From positions 124,501 to 188,500 of the forward strand of contig VIIQ02000124.1 in NCBI GenBank assembly GCA_007449985.2: a DNA stretch of 64,000 nt, in the 5' to 3' direction. The translations under genes and the position numbers were made by a program. The first letter of the stretch is position 1; every line of letters begins with the position of its first letter. The notes beneath the pieces are model-generated. The model was not told where the DNA came from. It made no database searches and saw only the letters and a list, made by a program, of their open reading frames with translations. This DNA is from Desmodesmus armatus (taxonomy: Eukaryota > Chlorophyta > Chlorophyceae > Sphaeropleales > Scenedesmaceae). Below, piece by piece: positions 1-12,000 of the stretch.

Positions 1-304
1 GGACAGCAGCAGCAGTGCGCATGCACCCCAACACCACCGGTGCAGTGCGCAGCATACACTTGCAGGTGCAGCAGCGCTCAGGCTGAGGTTGGGGGTCAAA
101 TGTACTGCCTTGAAGCTGGCTGTCAATGTCAGCAGCAGGTGCTGGGTGGACCCTGCATTCTGATCCTCTGCTGTGGGCACACATGGTCAAACACAGCCCC
201 ACAGCAGCTAGGTTGGTGCTGTGCAGTGCAGCAAGCATAAGCACGCAGCACCAACACCAGCCCTCCTCCTGCGCGTTGCTGCTGCTGCCTGCTGACATGT
301 GCAG
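1..304 (+). other. 3' part of a clathrin heavy chain intron
   Basis: CAG/CTG-rich sequence ending in a TGTGCAG acceptor at 298-304, just before the first recognisable clathrin exon. No stretch here encodes the missing propeller sequence of the clathrin N-terminus, so the first exon or exons lie to the left of the window. Confidence 0.8.
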
Positions 305-3300
305 GGTGCAGCCGAGGCCCCAGCAAAGGTGTTTGACCGCACACCCAACCTGGCTGGCGCACAGATTATCAGCTATCGCATCAGCCCAGATGCCAAGTGG
401 TGTGTGCTGATTGGCATCACACAGGGGCCACCTGAGCGGTAAGGACGGCGTCCTTGGTGTCTTGGTGTCTCCATATTCCCCCAGATATATTGTGAATTGG
501 GGAGCAGGAGAGTGCAGTGGTTTTTGGTTACATTTAATTGTTGAAAGATGACATGCAGCGGCATTTTGCCAGCAAAAACACAATGCAGGGAGGTAAGACA
601 AGTTTGCCAGTCTCACAGGGTTGCATACCATGTTGCTACGTCGAATGCGTTGGCTTTCTGTGCTGTCTGCTGCTTGCCTGTTGCTGCTGTGTACAGGCCG
701 CAGCTTGCCAGGGGCCTCATGCAGCTGTTCTCCATTGAGCAGCAGAAGAGTCAGCCCCTGGAGGCACACGCAGCAGCGTTCTCAACAGTCAAGGTGCGGC
801 AGCTGCAGAGTGGCTGGATGGATGTCTGAGTGGGTGCGGGTGCAGCGGGTTCAGCGGGTACAGCAGCTGCAGCTGGTGCCACCATCCTATGGCGGTTAGG
901 GGCTGTCAGGGGCGTGGAGTGAGACGTTCACCGACAGCTACGTACGCTGTGTGGTTGACTTGAGCATGGCGTCCGGAAGCAGCAGCAAGGGCAGCAGGTT
1001 GTGCCAGCATTAGGTGCAAGAGTGCCAGGCCAGGGCTGATGATGGTACACCACTACGCGTGCAGACATGCAGCAAGTGGACAAAGGGGCTGTGGTCGTGC
1101 TGGTGACCCATGCAGTCTTGCCCCAAGCTTCCTGGGGTGTAACAGGGCACCTGCGATACAGCTTTAGCGGCACTGTGCTGGCGAGGCCAGTTGCATACTG
1201 GCTTGGCTGGTGAGGTCAGTTGCATGGAGCTGAGAATAGTACCATCTTGTGTGTGCTTGATTTACTGCAGTTTTCTGGCCGTGACGCACCCAGCACAGTC
1301 ATCAGCTTTGCACAGAAGTCCCTCAAGGATGGCCAGGTGGTGTCAAAGCTGCACGTGATCGAGCTGGGAGCTGTGCCAGGTGGGGGGGCGCTGCTGTCAT
1401 GTTGCAGCTGTCATCAGGAAGCCTGCAGTGTATCAACTGACAGTATTCTTGAGCCCAAGCAGTCAGTGTTTTGGATTTGGGATGTTTGTGTGCATTCCTG
1501 CAGCAGAATCCAGTGCATGCCATGGAAACCAGGCCAGTGTTGGAGGTGGTGCTGTGCTGGTGCTTGTGCTGATCTTTCAGTGTGTTCCAGCTGAGGGTGT
1601 GCTTTGTTTGTGTGTGCAGGTGGCCCTGTGAAGCGCAATGCGGAGCTGTTCTTCCCTGCTGAGTTTGCAGATGACTTCCCCGTCAGCCTGCAGGTCAGCA
1701 CAGCATAGCACAGCACAGTGTGACGCGCAGCAGCTTGATGACAGGGGCACATATCTCTGTGTTTGTTGCTCACCAGCAAAGGCTAGTTGGGCAGTGCTGA
1801 ACAAGGAACCCTTCTTGCTGTAGCAGCAGCCACAGCAGCGCCGCTGCCACAGGGCTTGCAGGTACCGTCACTGCAGCAGCAACACATTGCGCACACACAG
1901 GCTGGCTGTGGCAACTGTATGAAAGTCCTCAACCCATACCTTTGTCACCTGGTGTTATGCGCGGCGTGCAGATCAGTGAGAAGTACGGGTTGGTGTACGT
2001 GGTCACCAAGCTGGGCCTGCTGTTTGTGTATGACCTGGAGACAGCCACAGCAGTGTACCGCAACCGCATCAGCCCGGACCCCATCTTCCTGGCAGCCAAC
2101 AGCGACAGCACTGGCGGCATTGTGGCAATCAACAGGTGGGGGAGGGGGCGAGGAGGTGGGCTTTGCCCAGCGGGTGTTGGGGTGTTGGTCTGTAGTGGCC
2201 ACGCCTGTGTAATGCAGTGTCAACGCCACCTGTCCACGGGGGCCACATTGGCGGCATTGTAGCAGTCAACAGGTTCAAGGGGGGGGCGGGCATTGCCGCA
2301 GCGGGTGTTGGTGAAGCTTACAACTGTTTATGAAGCTGACTTTCGTACCAGAAGGCGTCACTCCTGCTGAGTTTGTTGGTGACGCGCTTTTTGTGCTGCA
2401 CAGGCGTGGTCAGGTGCTGCTGGCGACGGTCAACGAGGCGGCCATGGTGCCGTTTGTGTCGCAGCAGCTGAACAACCTTGACCTGGCGCTGGCCATGGCC
2501 AAGCGTGGCAACCTGCCGGGCGCAGAGGGCCTGATCGCTCAGCAGTTTGAGAGGCTGTTTGCAGCTGGGCAGTACAAGGAGGCAGCTGAGTGTGCAGCTG
2601 AGTCCCCACAGGTATGTGGGGCTTGGGATGGGGTGTTGGGTGGGCGGGTGCTGGGTGGGGGTGTGCGGCCAGCGGCAGCAGCAATGTGTGCAGCAGTCCC
2701 TTACAAGTAGGCAGCTGAGTGTGAAGCTGAATCAACACAGGTGTGTGGTGCTTGGACGGGTGCTGGGAGAGAGGGTGGGTGTTAGGTGGGCATGTGTGCG
2801 GGTGGCTGGGCAGGGAGCAACGAAACCAATGCAGCGTACCATTACATCAGCAGGCGTAGGGTTCATATGTGCGCAGTCGTATGGGGTTGGTGTGCTGCCA
2901 TTTGGGACGATTTGGTGCTTGTATCTTTACTGTATCTTTGCATGGATTGGGGGCCTGGTGTCTGGGGGCCTGGTGTCAGGCTCCAGGGCTGGTGGCTGCA
3001 CCACGATGATGGCGGCATCTGTATCACAGGGCATGGGGCAGGTCCGGGTGGGTGGATGGGGTGGAACACACATTGCCTGTGCAGTCAGCACGGCAGTACA
3101 AGGAGGCAGCCAAGTGTGCAGCTGAGTCCCCACAGGTATGTGAGGCTTGGGTGGGGTGCTGGGAGAGGGGCTGGGTGTTCCGCGGGTGGATGGATGGGTG
3201 GAGCAGGGGGGGGGGGGGCGCTAAGGTTGTTTTCGGACACCATGCTAAGAAGTTGAAAGTGGGACCCCCCACCCACCCACCCACCCCCACCCCCCCTAAA

Positions 3301-6300
3301 TGCCCTCTGAACGTCTTGTAGCTGGCCTATGCAAGGTCTAAAATGGAATGGTATATATTCAACATGTTTCTTGAGGTACTCAGATGGCCACAAGAGTGTT
3401 ACTGTGGTCTATCAGTCAAGAGACATGTGGCGCACGGCATCGACGGTCAGCGGTGATCAAAGCACTGCTGTGCAGCCCTAGAAACACACATGAAACAGCA
3501 CAGTTGGTACATCCAATCAGCAGGCCTGTTCAGTACATGTGTGCTCACAACCTGCTCAAACTCTGTAGCAGTGACACACCAGTCTTGCTGCTCCTCTGCT
3601 GTCAGCTGGTGGTCTAGGTGCATCTGCTGCCAGTGAGACAGCATGTGGTACTGTCAAACCACAGCTGGTGGGTCACTGTCACACAGGGGGCATTCATAGG
3701 GAACTTGGGTGCTGGGGGCTGACTTGGTGCTGGTCTGTGCACTCTTGTGGCGCATGTCTGGGTACTGGCATCGGCACCGTGCCACGGCTATAGTACTGGC
3801 ATGGGCAGCCTCAGGGGTAAATTGGAGATGCTCAGAACGTGCTTCAATCAACTCAGTTTGTCGATAGCTTTCAAATGAGCTGACTCCCAGCTTCACGTGA
3901 TGCTCCTACAAGAAGTTTGCAGCATGCCAGGAAGTTACTGAAACCCAGCTTGACCCCCCCCCCCCCCCCCCCCCATTTTCAAGCTGCTCAGATGGCCGAA
4001 AATTTCTTTGCATATGTTACTTAGGATGTTATTAACCATCTGTGAAAGTACCAAGTCAAAGTCCAGCATAGTGTCCAAAGTTGACGCGAGGCCAATGGGA
4101 AGAAGTCCTATGGCGTTAAGAGACCAAGGGGGTGTCTCTGTATCTTTATCTTTAAGTTAACTGAAGTGCCCCCCCCCCCCTTGGGTGGAGGTGTTTGGGG
4201 GGGGGTTGGCGGGCGGATAGATGGGTGAAGGGTTGTTTTGGGGTTTGGTGGGAGCAAGAGAATCAATCCGTGCAGTACCAAGACGAGGCCCAGTGCGCAG
4301 CTACTTCTTTCCACGTGGGCGTGCTGGGTGTGGGTCTTTCCTAAAATTGGCTTGTGCCTTTGCATGGAAGGGGGGGGGGCATCTGCTTGATGATGTCCGG
4401 TTGTGTTCTCAACATAGGGCACGAGGCATGTGCTGGGTGGGAGGATGGGTTCAAAATAAAACAACCCACTCACCCACCCAGGACCTGCCACATGCCCTAT
4501 GATGAGACAACAACCGGAATCTCAACCTCTGTGCATGCAGCTGGGCAGTGCAATGTGGCAGCAGGGTGCGCAGCTGAGCTGCGTCTTCACAGATGTGAGC
4601 GCAGCGTAGGGGACTGGGTGTGGGTGTTTGGGCTTGCACTTGCACCGGGATGATTGGACGACAGTGCCACCGCCGCCAGGCAGTAGTGGGCAGTTTGGGG
4701 GCCACTTATTTCTTCTTGCATGCAATCCTGCACAGCTCAGGCCACAAGGGAGCATCACGACTATCTGTGCAGGTGCTTAGGTTGCAGGAGCAGGCTTGGT
4801 CAGACCACCCAAGATGGCTGCCGGCCTCCTCTGAAGCCCATTGCAAGGGGTGGTGACCAAGAGTCGCGCCGGATCTCAACGCTGCGTTGCAAATCCGCTG
4901 CTACTTCTGGTAACCGCCCCTTGGGTGTTGTTGTTGCACGTGCCCCGCTTGGAACCTTGCGATGGGGCTTACTAGATGCGCATCCGTTGATCTCCAGCAT
5001 ATACTGCCTCAGGTTCAGGGATCACTACACCGGGTGTGCAGCAGGGCGACAGCCCTGCGGTGTTTTTTTGGTAAGTCTGCATGTATGTGAGAGTGCAGTG
5101 AGCAAATGACAACATTCATCCTGGTAGCTTGGTTGTTATCATCAGCAAGAGTAGTAGCAAGGGAGCTCCCTGTGCTGCTGAACATGCCATCCCCACAGGG
5201 CCTCCTGCGGACGCGTGAGGTGGTGGAGCGGCTCAAGTCCCTGCCTCCCACAGCCGGGCAGAAGCCCGCCATCCTGGTGTACCTGGGCGTGCTGCTGCAG
5301 AAGGGCAAGCTCAATGCGCTGGAGAGTGCAGAGCTGGCAAGGTGGGCAGGGGGCTACGCGGGTGTGACGGGGGCTTGTGTGTGTGGGTGTTGGCGGGATT
5401 GGGTTCGCAAGTGGTGTTGGTCAGGTGTGCAACAGGTGCTGCCGCTTAGGCACAGCAAGCAGCGACAAGCCAGGCTGTCTGATGAAACACCTCAAATTCT
5501 CCATAGCAAGGGATGTGCTGCGTACTGTGCCTTGCGTTGGCATGGAGGGTGGCCACGATAACTGCCACGCATGCATGTCTGGTGGATGAACCTCTGGTGG
5601 AACAGTTTCTGTTGGGCGGGAAGCTGGCAGCTTGAATCCTGTGCTGCTGTCGGCACGGCACTGGCACCAGGGGCTGACCGCGCTTGTGTGCTGTGCAGCT
5701 GCATGCATGTGTCGCCCACGCTCATCACTTGACAGACATGCATGCGGTTCTTTCTCGTCCCACGGCATCCCATAAGGTTGGTTTTGCAAGGACATGCGAC
5801 CTTACCGTGGAGTGTTTGCCTGTGCAGGCTGGTGCTGGCTCAGAACAAGAAGGAGCTGCTGACCAACTGGTGGAATGAGGGCAAGCTGGAGGCCAGTGAG
5901 GACCTGGGAGACATGGTCTCAGCAGCAGGTGCGTTGCATCCAACCATGTGCATGAGGGTCATGCGTGAGCAGCTGAGCGGGTGGATTTTTGGGCAGTGCA
6001 GCAGGGCACATGTGTTGCGTCAGTGCCACGCTGCTATCCTGCCAAAAACACATTGGTGTTTGCATGCGCAGCCTACATCTTCTGGCTGTGAGTTGCCCAC
6101 TCTTCAAGTTGCTGAGTATCCTGCATGTCACACCCCTCTTTGGCGCGTGCCCGCAGGTGACAAGGACATGGCGCTCAAGATCTACCAGCTGTGCGGTGCC
6201 AGCGGCAAGGTGTGTGTGCGGCAATGGCCACAGCACACAGCAGTGCAGCGTGCAGGAGCTGTTGTGCCAGCTTCGAGTGCAATTCCGGGGCAGCAGCAGG

Positions 6301-8967
6301 GGGGGTCCTCAGGCACCTCAGCAACTGCAGTGCAGCATGCAGATTGGGCACAAATGGGCCGCTGCAGCAGGCTTGGCTTGCGTGGGACATGGGCTAAGGT
6401 TGGAACTTGGGGCGTGGCAACGCACAGAGTGTCAATGGCAACTCTGGCTAGCGTCTTTCTTTGGGTGATTGTCAGACTACAGCATTGCAGCAGGGTTACA
6501 TATGACAGCGTGTGTGCTGCGTCACGCTTGGTGGTGATCATGTGATGCGCTGTGTCCCCTGCAGGTCATTGTTGCTCTGGCAGAGAAGGGGGACATGGGT
6601 GCGCTACAGGCATACACTGGCCAGACAGGTGGCCAGCTGAACTACCTGCAGGTGCGTGAATGCTTTCAAGGCTTGTATTAGCAGCAGGCTGTTTCCGTAC
6701 AGCGGGCAAGTGTGCGCAGCTGACAGCTGCAGGATTCCTACAACAGGGGGACTGCATGGCTGTGGGTGCAGTTGCAAGTGATGATGGCAGTGGCCGGTGT
6801 TACCGTTTCCCCCTTTCCCCTGCCCCAGCACCTTGCAGTGTATGACCACTGTAAACCAACGGCACACAATATGGTCATCCAACTGTTCTCGATGCCGTGC
6901 TCCCCTGGTGCTGTGTGGTCTGGTTGTGCAGTTGCTGCAACAGCTGATGATGAACAACCCCAGTGGTGCCGTCAGCCTGGCCAAGATGGTGGCCAAGCAG
7001 ACACCCCCACCCGTTGACATCAACACCATGGCAGACCTCTTCCTGCAGGTGGGACTGTGGAGGTGGACCGCTGATAGGGAAGGCACACCCCTCTCCTTAC
7101 TTGTTTCAGCAAGGGCGTCAAAGTGTCAATATTGCAAGCCAGCGTGCTTCTAGGGGCAAGTTGGTTGCGCCTGGCCTTCTCAGTCGTCCTGACATGCTTT
7201 GGGGGCGCCTGAGTCCCTTCCTGGTTCCTGGTGGGCTCCTTGTGATTGATTTGCTCAGCAGTGCTCACACGATTTCATGCTATGTTGTGCCTGCTTATGT
7301 TGTGTCTGCAGCGCAACATGGTGCGTGAGGGCACCGTGTTCCTGCTGGATGCGCTGGCGGGTGACAAGCCTGAGGAGGCCGCCCTGCAGACCAAGGTGCT
7401 GGAGATCAACCTGGTCACCAACCCACAGGTGGGTGAGGGCGACTGAGAGAAACAGGCACACCAGGCATGCACACCAGGCGCGGTGCATGCTCGCATGTGG
7501 CGGGGATGGCAGCTGGCTGGCGTGCAGTCACGCCGGTGCTGTCCCTAGGGTTACCTTCAGATGGAGGTTTTTGATAGGCTGTCTCAAGAGGCAGGCTATG
7601 CGCATTGTGCAGCGGTTCGGTGGATGTCTGGTCCAGCAGCAGAGGCAAGCACCAACTGCTTCACGCCACCTCATGGCAAAGCTTGCTGTCGTCCACTGCT
7701 GATTGATGTGCCGCCCACTCAACCTCCTGCTGTGATATCGTGTTGGTGGTGGTGTCGCAGGTAGCGGACGCCATCCTGGCAAACAACACGCTCACACACT
7801 ACGACAGGCCACGTATTGCGCAGCTGTGTGAGAAGGCAGGGCTGTACATGCGGGCGCTGCAGCACTACACGGACCTCAAGGACCTCAAGCGTGTGATTGT
7901 CAACACGCACGCCATCGACCCACAGGTGGGGGCGAACAATTGCCAAGCCGTGCATGCGGCATGCAGCAGGCGCTTGTAGGCTGTTGCTGCACCTGCATGG
8001 CTTAGTGTGTGCCGGCGGATCAGGTGTATGCGTACTGAAAACATCTCACCACCAAGGAAGGCACGGATGGCATGCAGCCAGAGCTCTGGGGGCTGTGGGT
8101 GTCCTCTAGAGCAGGTGTGTTGCAGCATGCTGTGCAGGGATATGTCGCTCGTTAGTTACGAGTCGTAATGCATCGTGCAGTCGTATAAGGACGGGTGTGT
8201 GCTGCTGCTGCTGCTGCTGGTGCAGGCGCTCACGGAGTTCTATGGCTCGCTCAGTGCTGACTGGGCCCTGGAGTGCCTGAAGGAGCTGCTGCTGACAAAC
8301 ATGCAGGTGCGCTGGGGGCTGACGGGAACCTCAGCATTTACCCAAGGGCATTGTGTACAATTGGCTGCGTAGTGGGTGTTGGCAGGAGTTCTGACATGTT
8401 GTTGTGTAGGTTGCCGACAGCCGTGGTGCTGCCTGTGTGGCAACCCCAATCAGCATCACACGATATCGCAGGTCAGCAGCTGGGCGGCTACTGTCGGTAG
8501 TGCTGCTTGGCGCCCCACTGCAACTCCCTTCCAGGAGTCATCAGGGCCTGTTGCATGTGTACTAGCTGAGCCCGCTGTTGCTGTGCTGCGCAATGATATG
8601 CTGTCCCCCCGCAGGCCAACCTGCAGCTGGTTGTCAACATTGCCAAGGAGTACACAGAGCAGCTGGGCAGTGACAAGATCATCGCCATGCTGGAGAGCTA
8701 TAACAGCTACCCCGGGCTCTACCTCTACCTGGGCAGCCGCATCGCCTTCACGTGAGTGCAAGCACTTGTTATAGGACGGCAGCGTCAGCGGTTTCAAATT
8801 GGGGTCCTGGGTGTTTCTTCTCCTGTCATGCAAACGCAGGCGCTGCTGCCTCCTGATCACCACATGACCTTGTTGCCCACGTGTGGCTTCAGTCGACAGC
8901 GTTGCACCCCCCTTGGAGTTGATTGATCACAAAGAACTGACTGCATCACACTGCTCCTGCTGGTTGC

Positions 8968-9007
<40 letters not shown>

Positions 9008-12000
9008 ACAGTGAGGACCCTGAGGAGCACTACAAGTACATCGAGGCTGCTGCCCGCACCAACCAGCTGAAGGAGGTGGAGCGCGCAACGCGGGAGTCCA
9101 ACTTCTACCCGCCTGAGCGTGTCAAGGCCTTCCTCATGGAGGCCAAGCTGCCTGACGCCCGCCCCCTCATCAACGTGTGCGACAGGCAAGTTTCCAGCTG
9201 GAAACTGTGTAGGTCACTGTGGCATTCCCCATCACTATTACTGTTACACTGACGTTTTTTTTGAGACCCCAGTGTCTGTGGTTGGCGCTCAAGTTGGCCA
9301 GCAAGGGGTTGGAGGCTGGCACCACCTTGCTCAGCCGGCTTGCTGTGTATGTGAGGACAACACCTGTTTTACACTGTCACGTAACCTCACCTTGCTGCTG
9401 GTGGTGGTGGTGGTGGTGTGTTTGTGTGCAGGTATGACCTGGTTGAGGACCTGACGTCGTACCTGTACAACAACAACCTGCTCAAGTACATCGAGGGCTA
9501 CGTGCAAAAGGTGTCACCCCAGAAGACACCCATGGTGAGTTCAGAGCTGCTGGGGTTCCACCGTACTGGGGCTTGCAGTACAGGCAGTGGCAGCAGTGGG
9601 TTACAAAGGAGAGGCTGCACAATGGAGGTGTTGCATCATACATACGCACATGAGAGATTACGTTGCAACAACACCAGAGGTATGTGTTGGATGAGACGTG
9701 GCGGCAGCTCAATTAGTGTATGCAAGCCGAAACCCCCATTTTAGGTAAGGCTGCTGCTTGTGTGCGGGTTCAGTGAGTACCTTGCTCATCAAACCCTCAC
9801 ACAAGCAGCAGCCTGACCTAAGGATTGGTGGTTGCAGCTTGCACACACCAACTGAGCTGTCGCCACTTCTCAGGTTCAACCTGAGAACATCACACTTGAA
9901 GAAAGTTCATCATGAGGCTTCGTCCATGGTCCTGAATAAAGCGCTTATCGGTGGCTTCAGAGTACGCCTACCCCTAAATCACGCCATGTGTGTTGCCGTG
10001 TGCTTTGTCCAGGTTGTTGGTGCGCTGCTGGACTGTGAGGCGCCTGATGACTTTGTCAACAACCTCATCCTCAGCGTGCGCAGCCTGCTGCCGGTGGACA
10101 CGCTGGTGGACCAGGTGGGTCGCTTGGTCTTGGTCTTGGTGGACCAGTTACTCACTCTTTTGACTCACTCATACTCTTTTGACCACAAGAAGCTCGTCAG
10201 CGAGCGCATGATGGATGCTCAAGGCATGTTGTGTACGTTACAGTGAGCCCCTGGTACCCATAGTGGGCAACATGGCAGCATCATGGTTGCAGGTGTCATC
10301 ATGCGTGACCGTTGATCGTGTGCATGTAGGTGGAGAAGCGCAACCGGCTCAAGCTGCTGACGCCCTTCCTGGAGCACCTCATTCGTGAGGGCAGCACCGA
10401 CCCGCACGTGCACGACGCGCTGGGCAAGATCATCATCGACACCAACAACAACCCCGAGCACTTCCTGACCACCAACCCATACTACGACAGCCTGGTGAGA
10501 GGCATGGGCGGGGCTGTGGATGGGTTCAGCACAGCTGCTGGGATGGCTGGGGGTGGCCCCAGTGTTGCAGCGGATGCAGTGACTGCCGCGCATTTGCCAG
10601 TTGAGCAAAACCATCATGTTTATCTAATCGGCGGGTGTGTTGCTTGGCAATGTGGCATGTGTGATACTGGTCAGCTTGCATTGCGGCTTCCTTGTTGTTT
10701 GCTCATCACGTCGTGAGCGTCCTTGCCTTGTCTGCTGCATGCTGTGGGTACCTGCAGGTGGTGGGTAGGTATGCTGAGAAGCGTGACCCCACGCTGGCCT
10801 GCGTGGCCTACAAGCGCGGCAACTGCGATGACGCCCTCATCGAGTGCACAAGCAAGAACAGCCTGTTCAAGCTGCAGGCCAGGTGGGTACAGCTGATCCG
10901 CTGTAGGTTTTTTCTCGGCTGCAGCTGTTGCATTGGACTAGGTGACTTATGCGATTGGTCCAGGAATCCAGTTGCAACATTAGCACTGCCTCATGTGCTC
11001 ACAAGCTGCAGTGTGCACTGGTTCTGTGCAATCCAACACTGTTGCAGCGGGTTGAGTATGGGTGTGTGTGTGAGCATGACAAGCACCGAGTAAAAGACAT
11101 GCCAAAAGCAAGCAACAGTGTTTGGGCCACGCTTTGCGCATGAGCGCATCAGCCGAGGTTGAAGCTTGTTTGTGCTGCTGCTGCTGCTGCTGTTGGTGGT
11201 GTCCAGGTACATTGTTGACCGGGGTGACCAGGAGCTGTGGGACAAGGTGCTGTCGGATGAAAACACAGCCCGCAGGCAGCTCATTGACCAGGTGAGCGTC
11301 AGCAACAGTGTTCATTTCAGGATAGGTTGCGCCGCTGTTACGGAACCTGGCACAGCAAAGACGTGCCAGCCGCAGGAGAGCCAGGGGCTCATGGGGGTTT
11401 CATTTATGAGTGATAGGCCTCAGTGGTAGAAGGGGGGATGCTTGGCTGGCAAGGGCACTGCCCGGCACGACTACTGCAGGACTGTACCAGGCAGTGGGGG
11501 GGCGGCCGACGTGCCACCTTAATGGCCTGCAGCACGTTTCTGTTGTTAACTGACTGGCGGCCAGCGCGAAGCCCAGTCATGGGTATCAAATCAGTGACAT
11601 GTCTTTCCCTGCCTTGAGTATGTCAGCGCTGTTTTATGCATGTCTTTCTGCGCAGGTGGTTAGCACGGCGCTGCCGGAGTCGAAAAACCCTGAGCAGGTC
11701 AGCGTGACTGTCAAGGCCTTCATGAAGCACGACCTGCAGGCCGAGCTGATCGAGCTGCTGGAGAAGATTGTGCTGAACAACTCCGCCTTCAGCAGCAACG
11801 CCAACCTGCAGGTAATCACTGTGTTCAGATTAGCCATCCTCCTTTGTGTTGCAGCTGTTCGCCTGCTGGAGGGCTGGGATTGACGCTGTTGTCCATGTCA
11901 GATAGATCTGAGTCTGGGGAACAGCCTGCGTGGCTCTGCATTTAGGCTGGCGCCCGGTGGAAAGCATACATGGAATTGGGACACCCGTCAACAACATGTG

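Noticed and set aside
3940..3980. Poly-C tract as a possible transposon end
   Set aside because: Pure C/G homopolymers recur in several introns (12182, 12571, 12911) without flanking duplications; microsatellites explain them.
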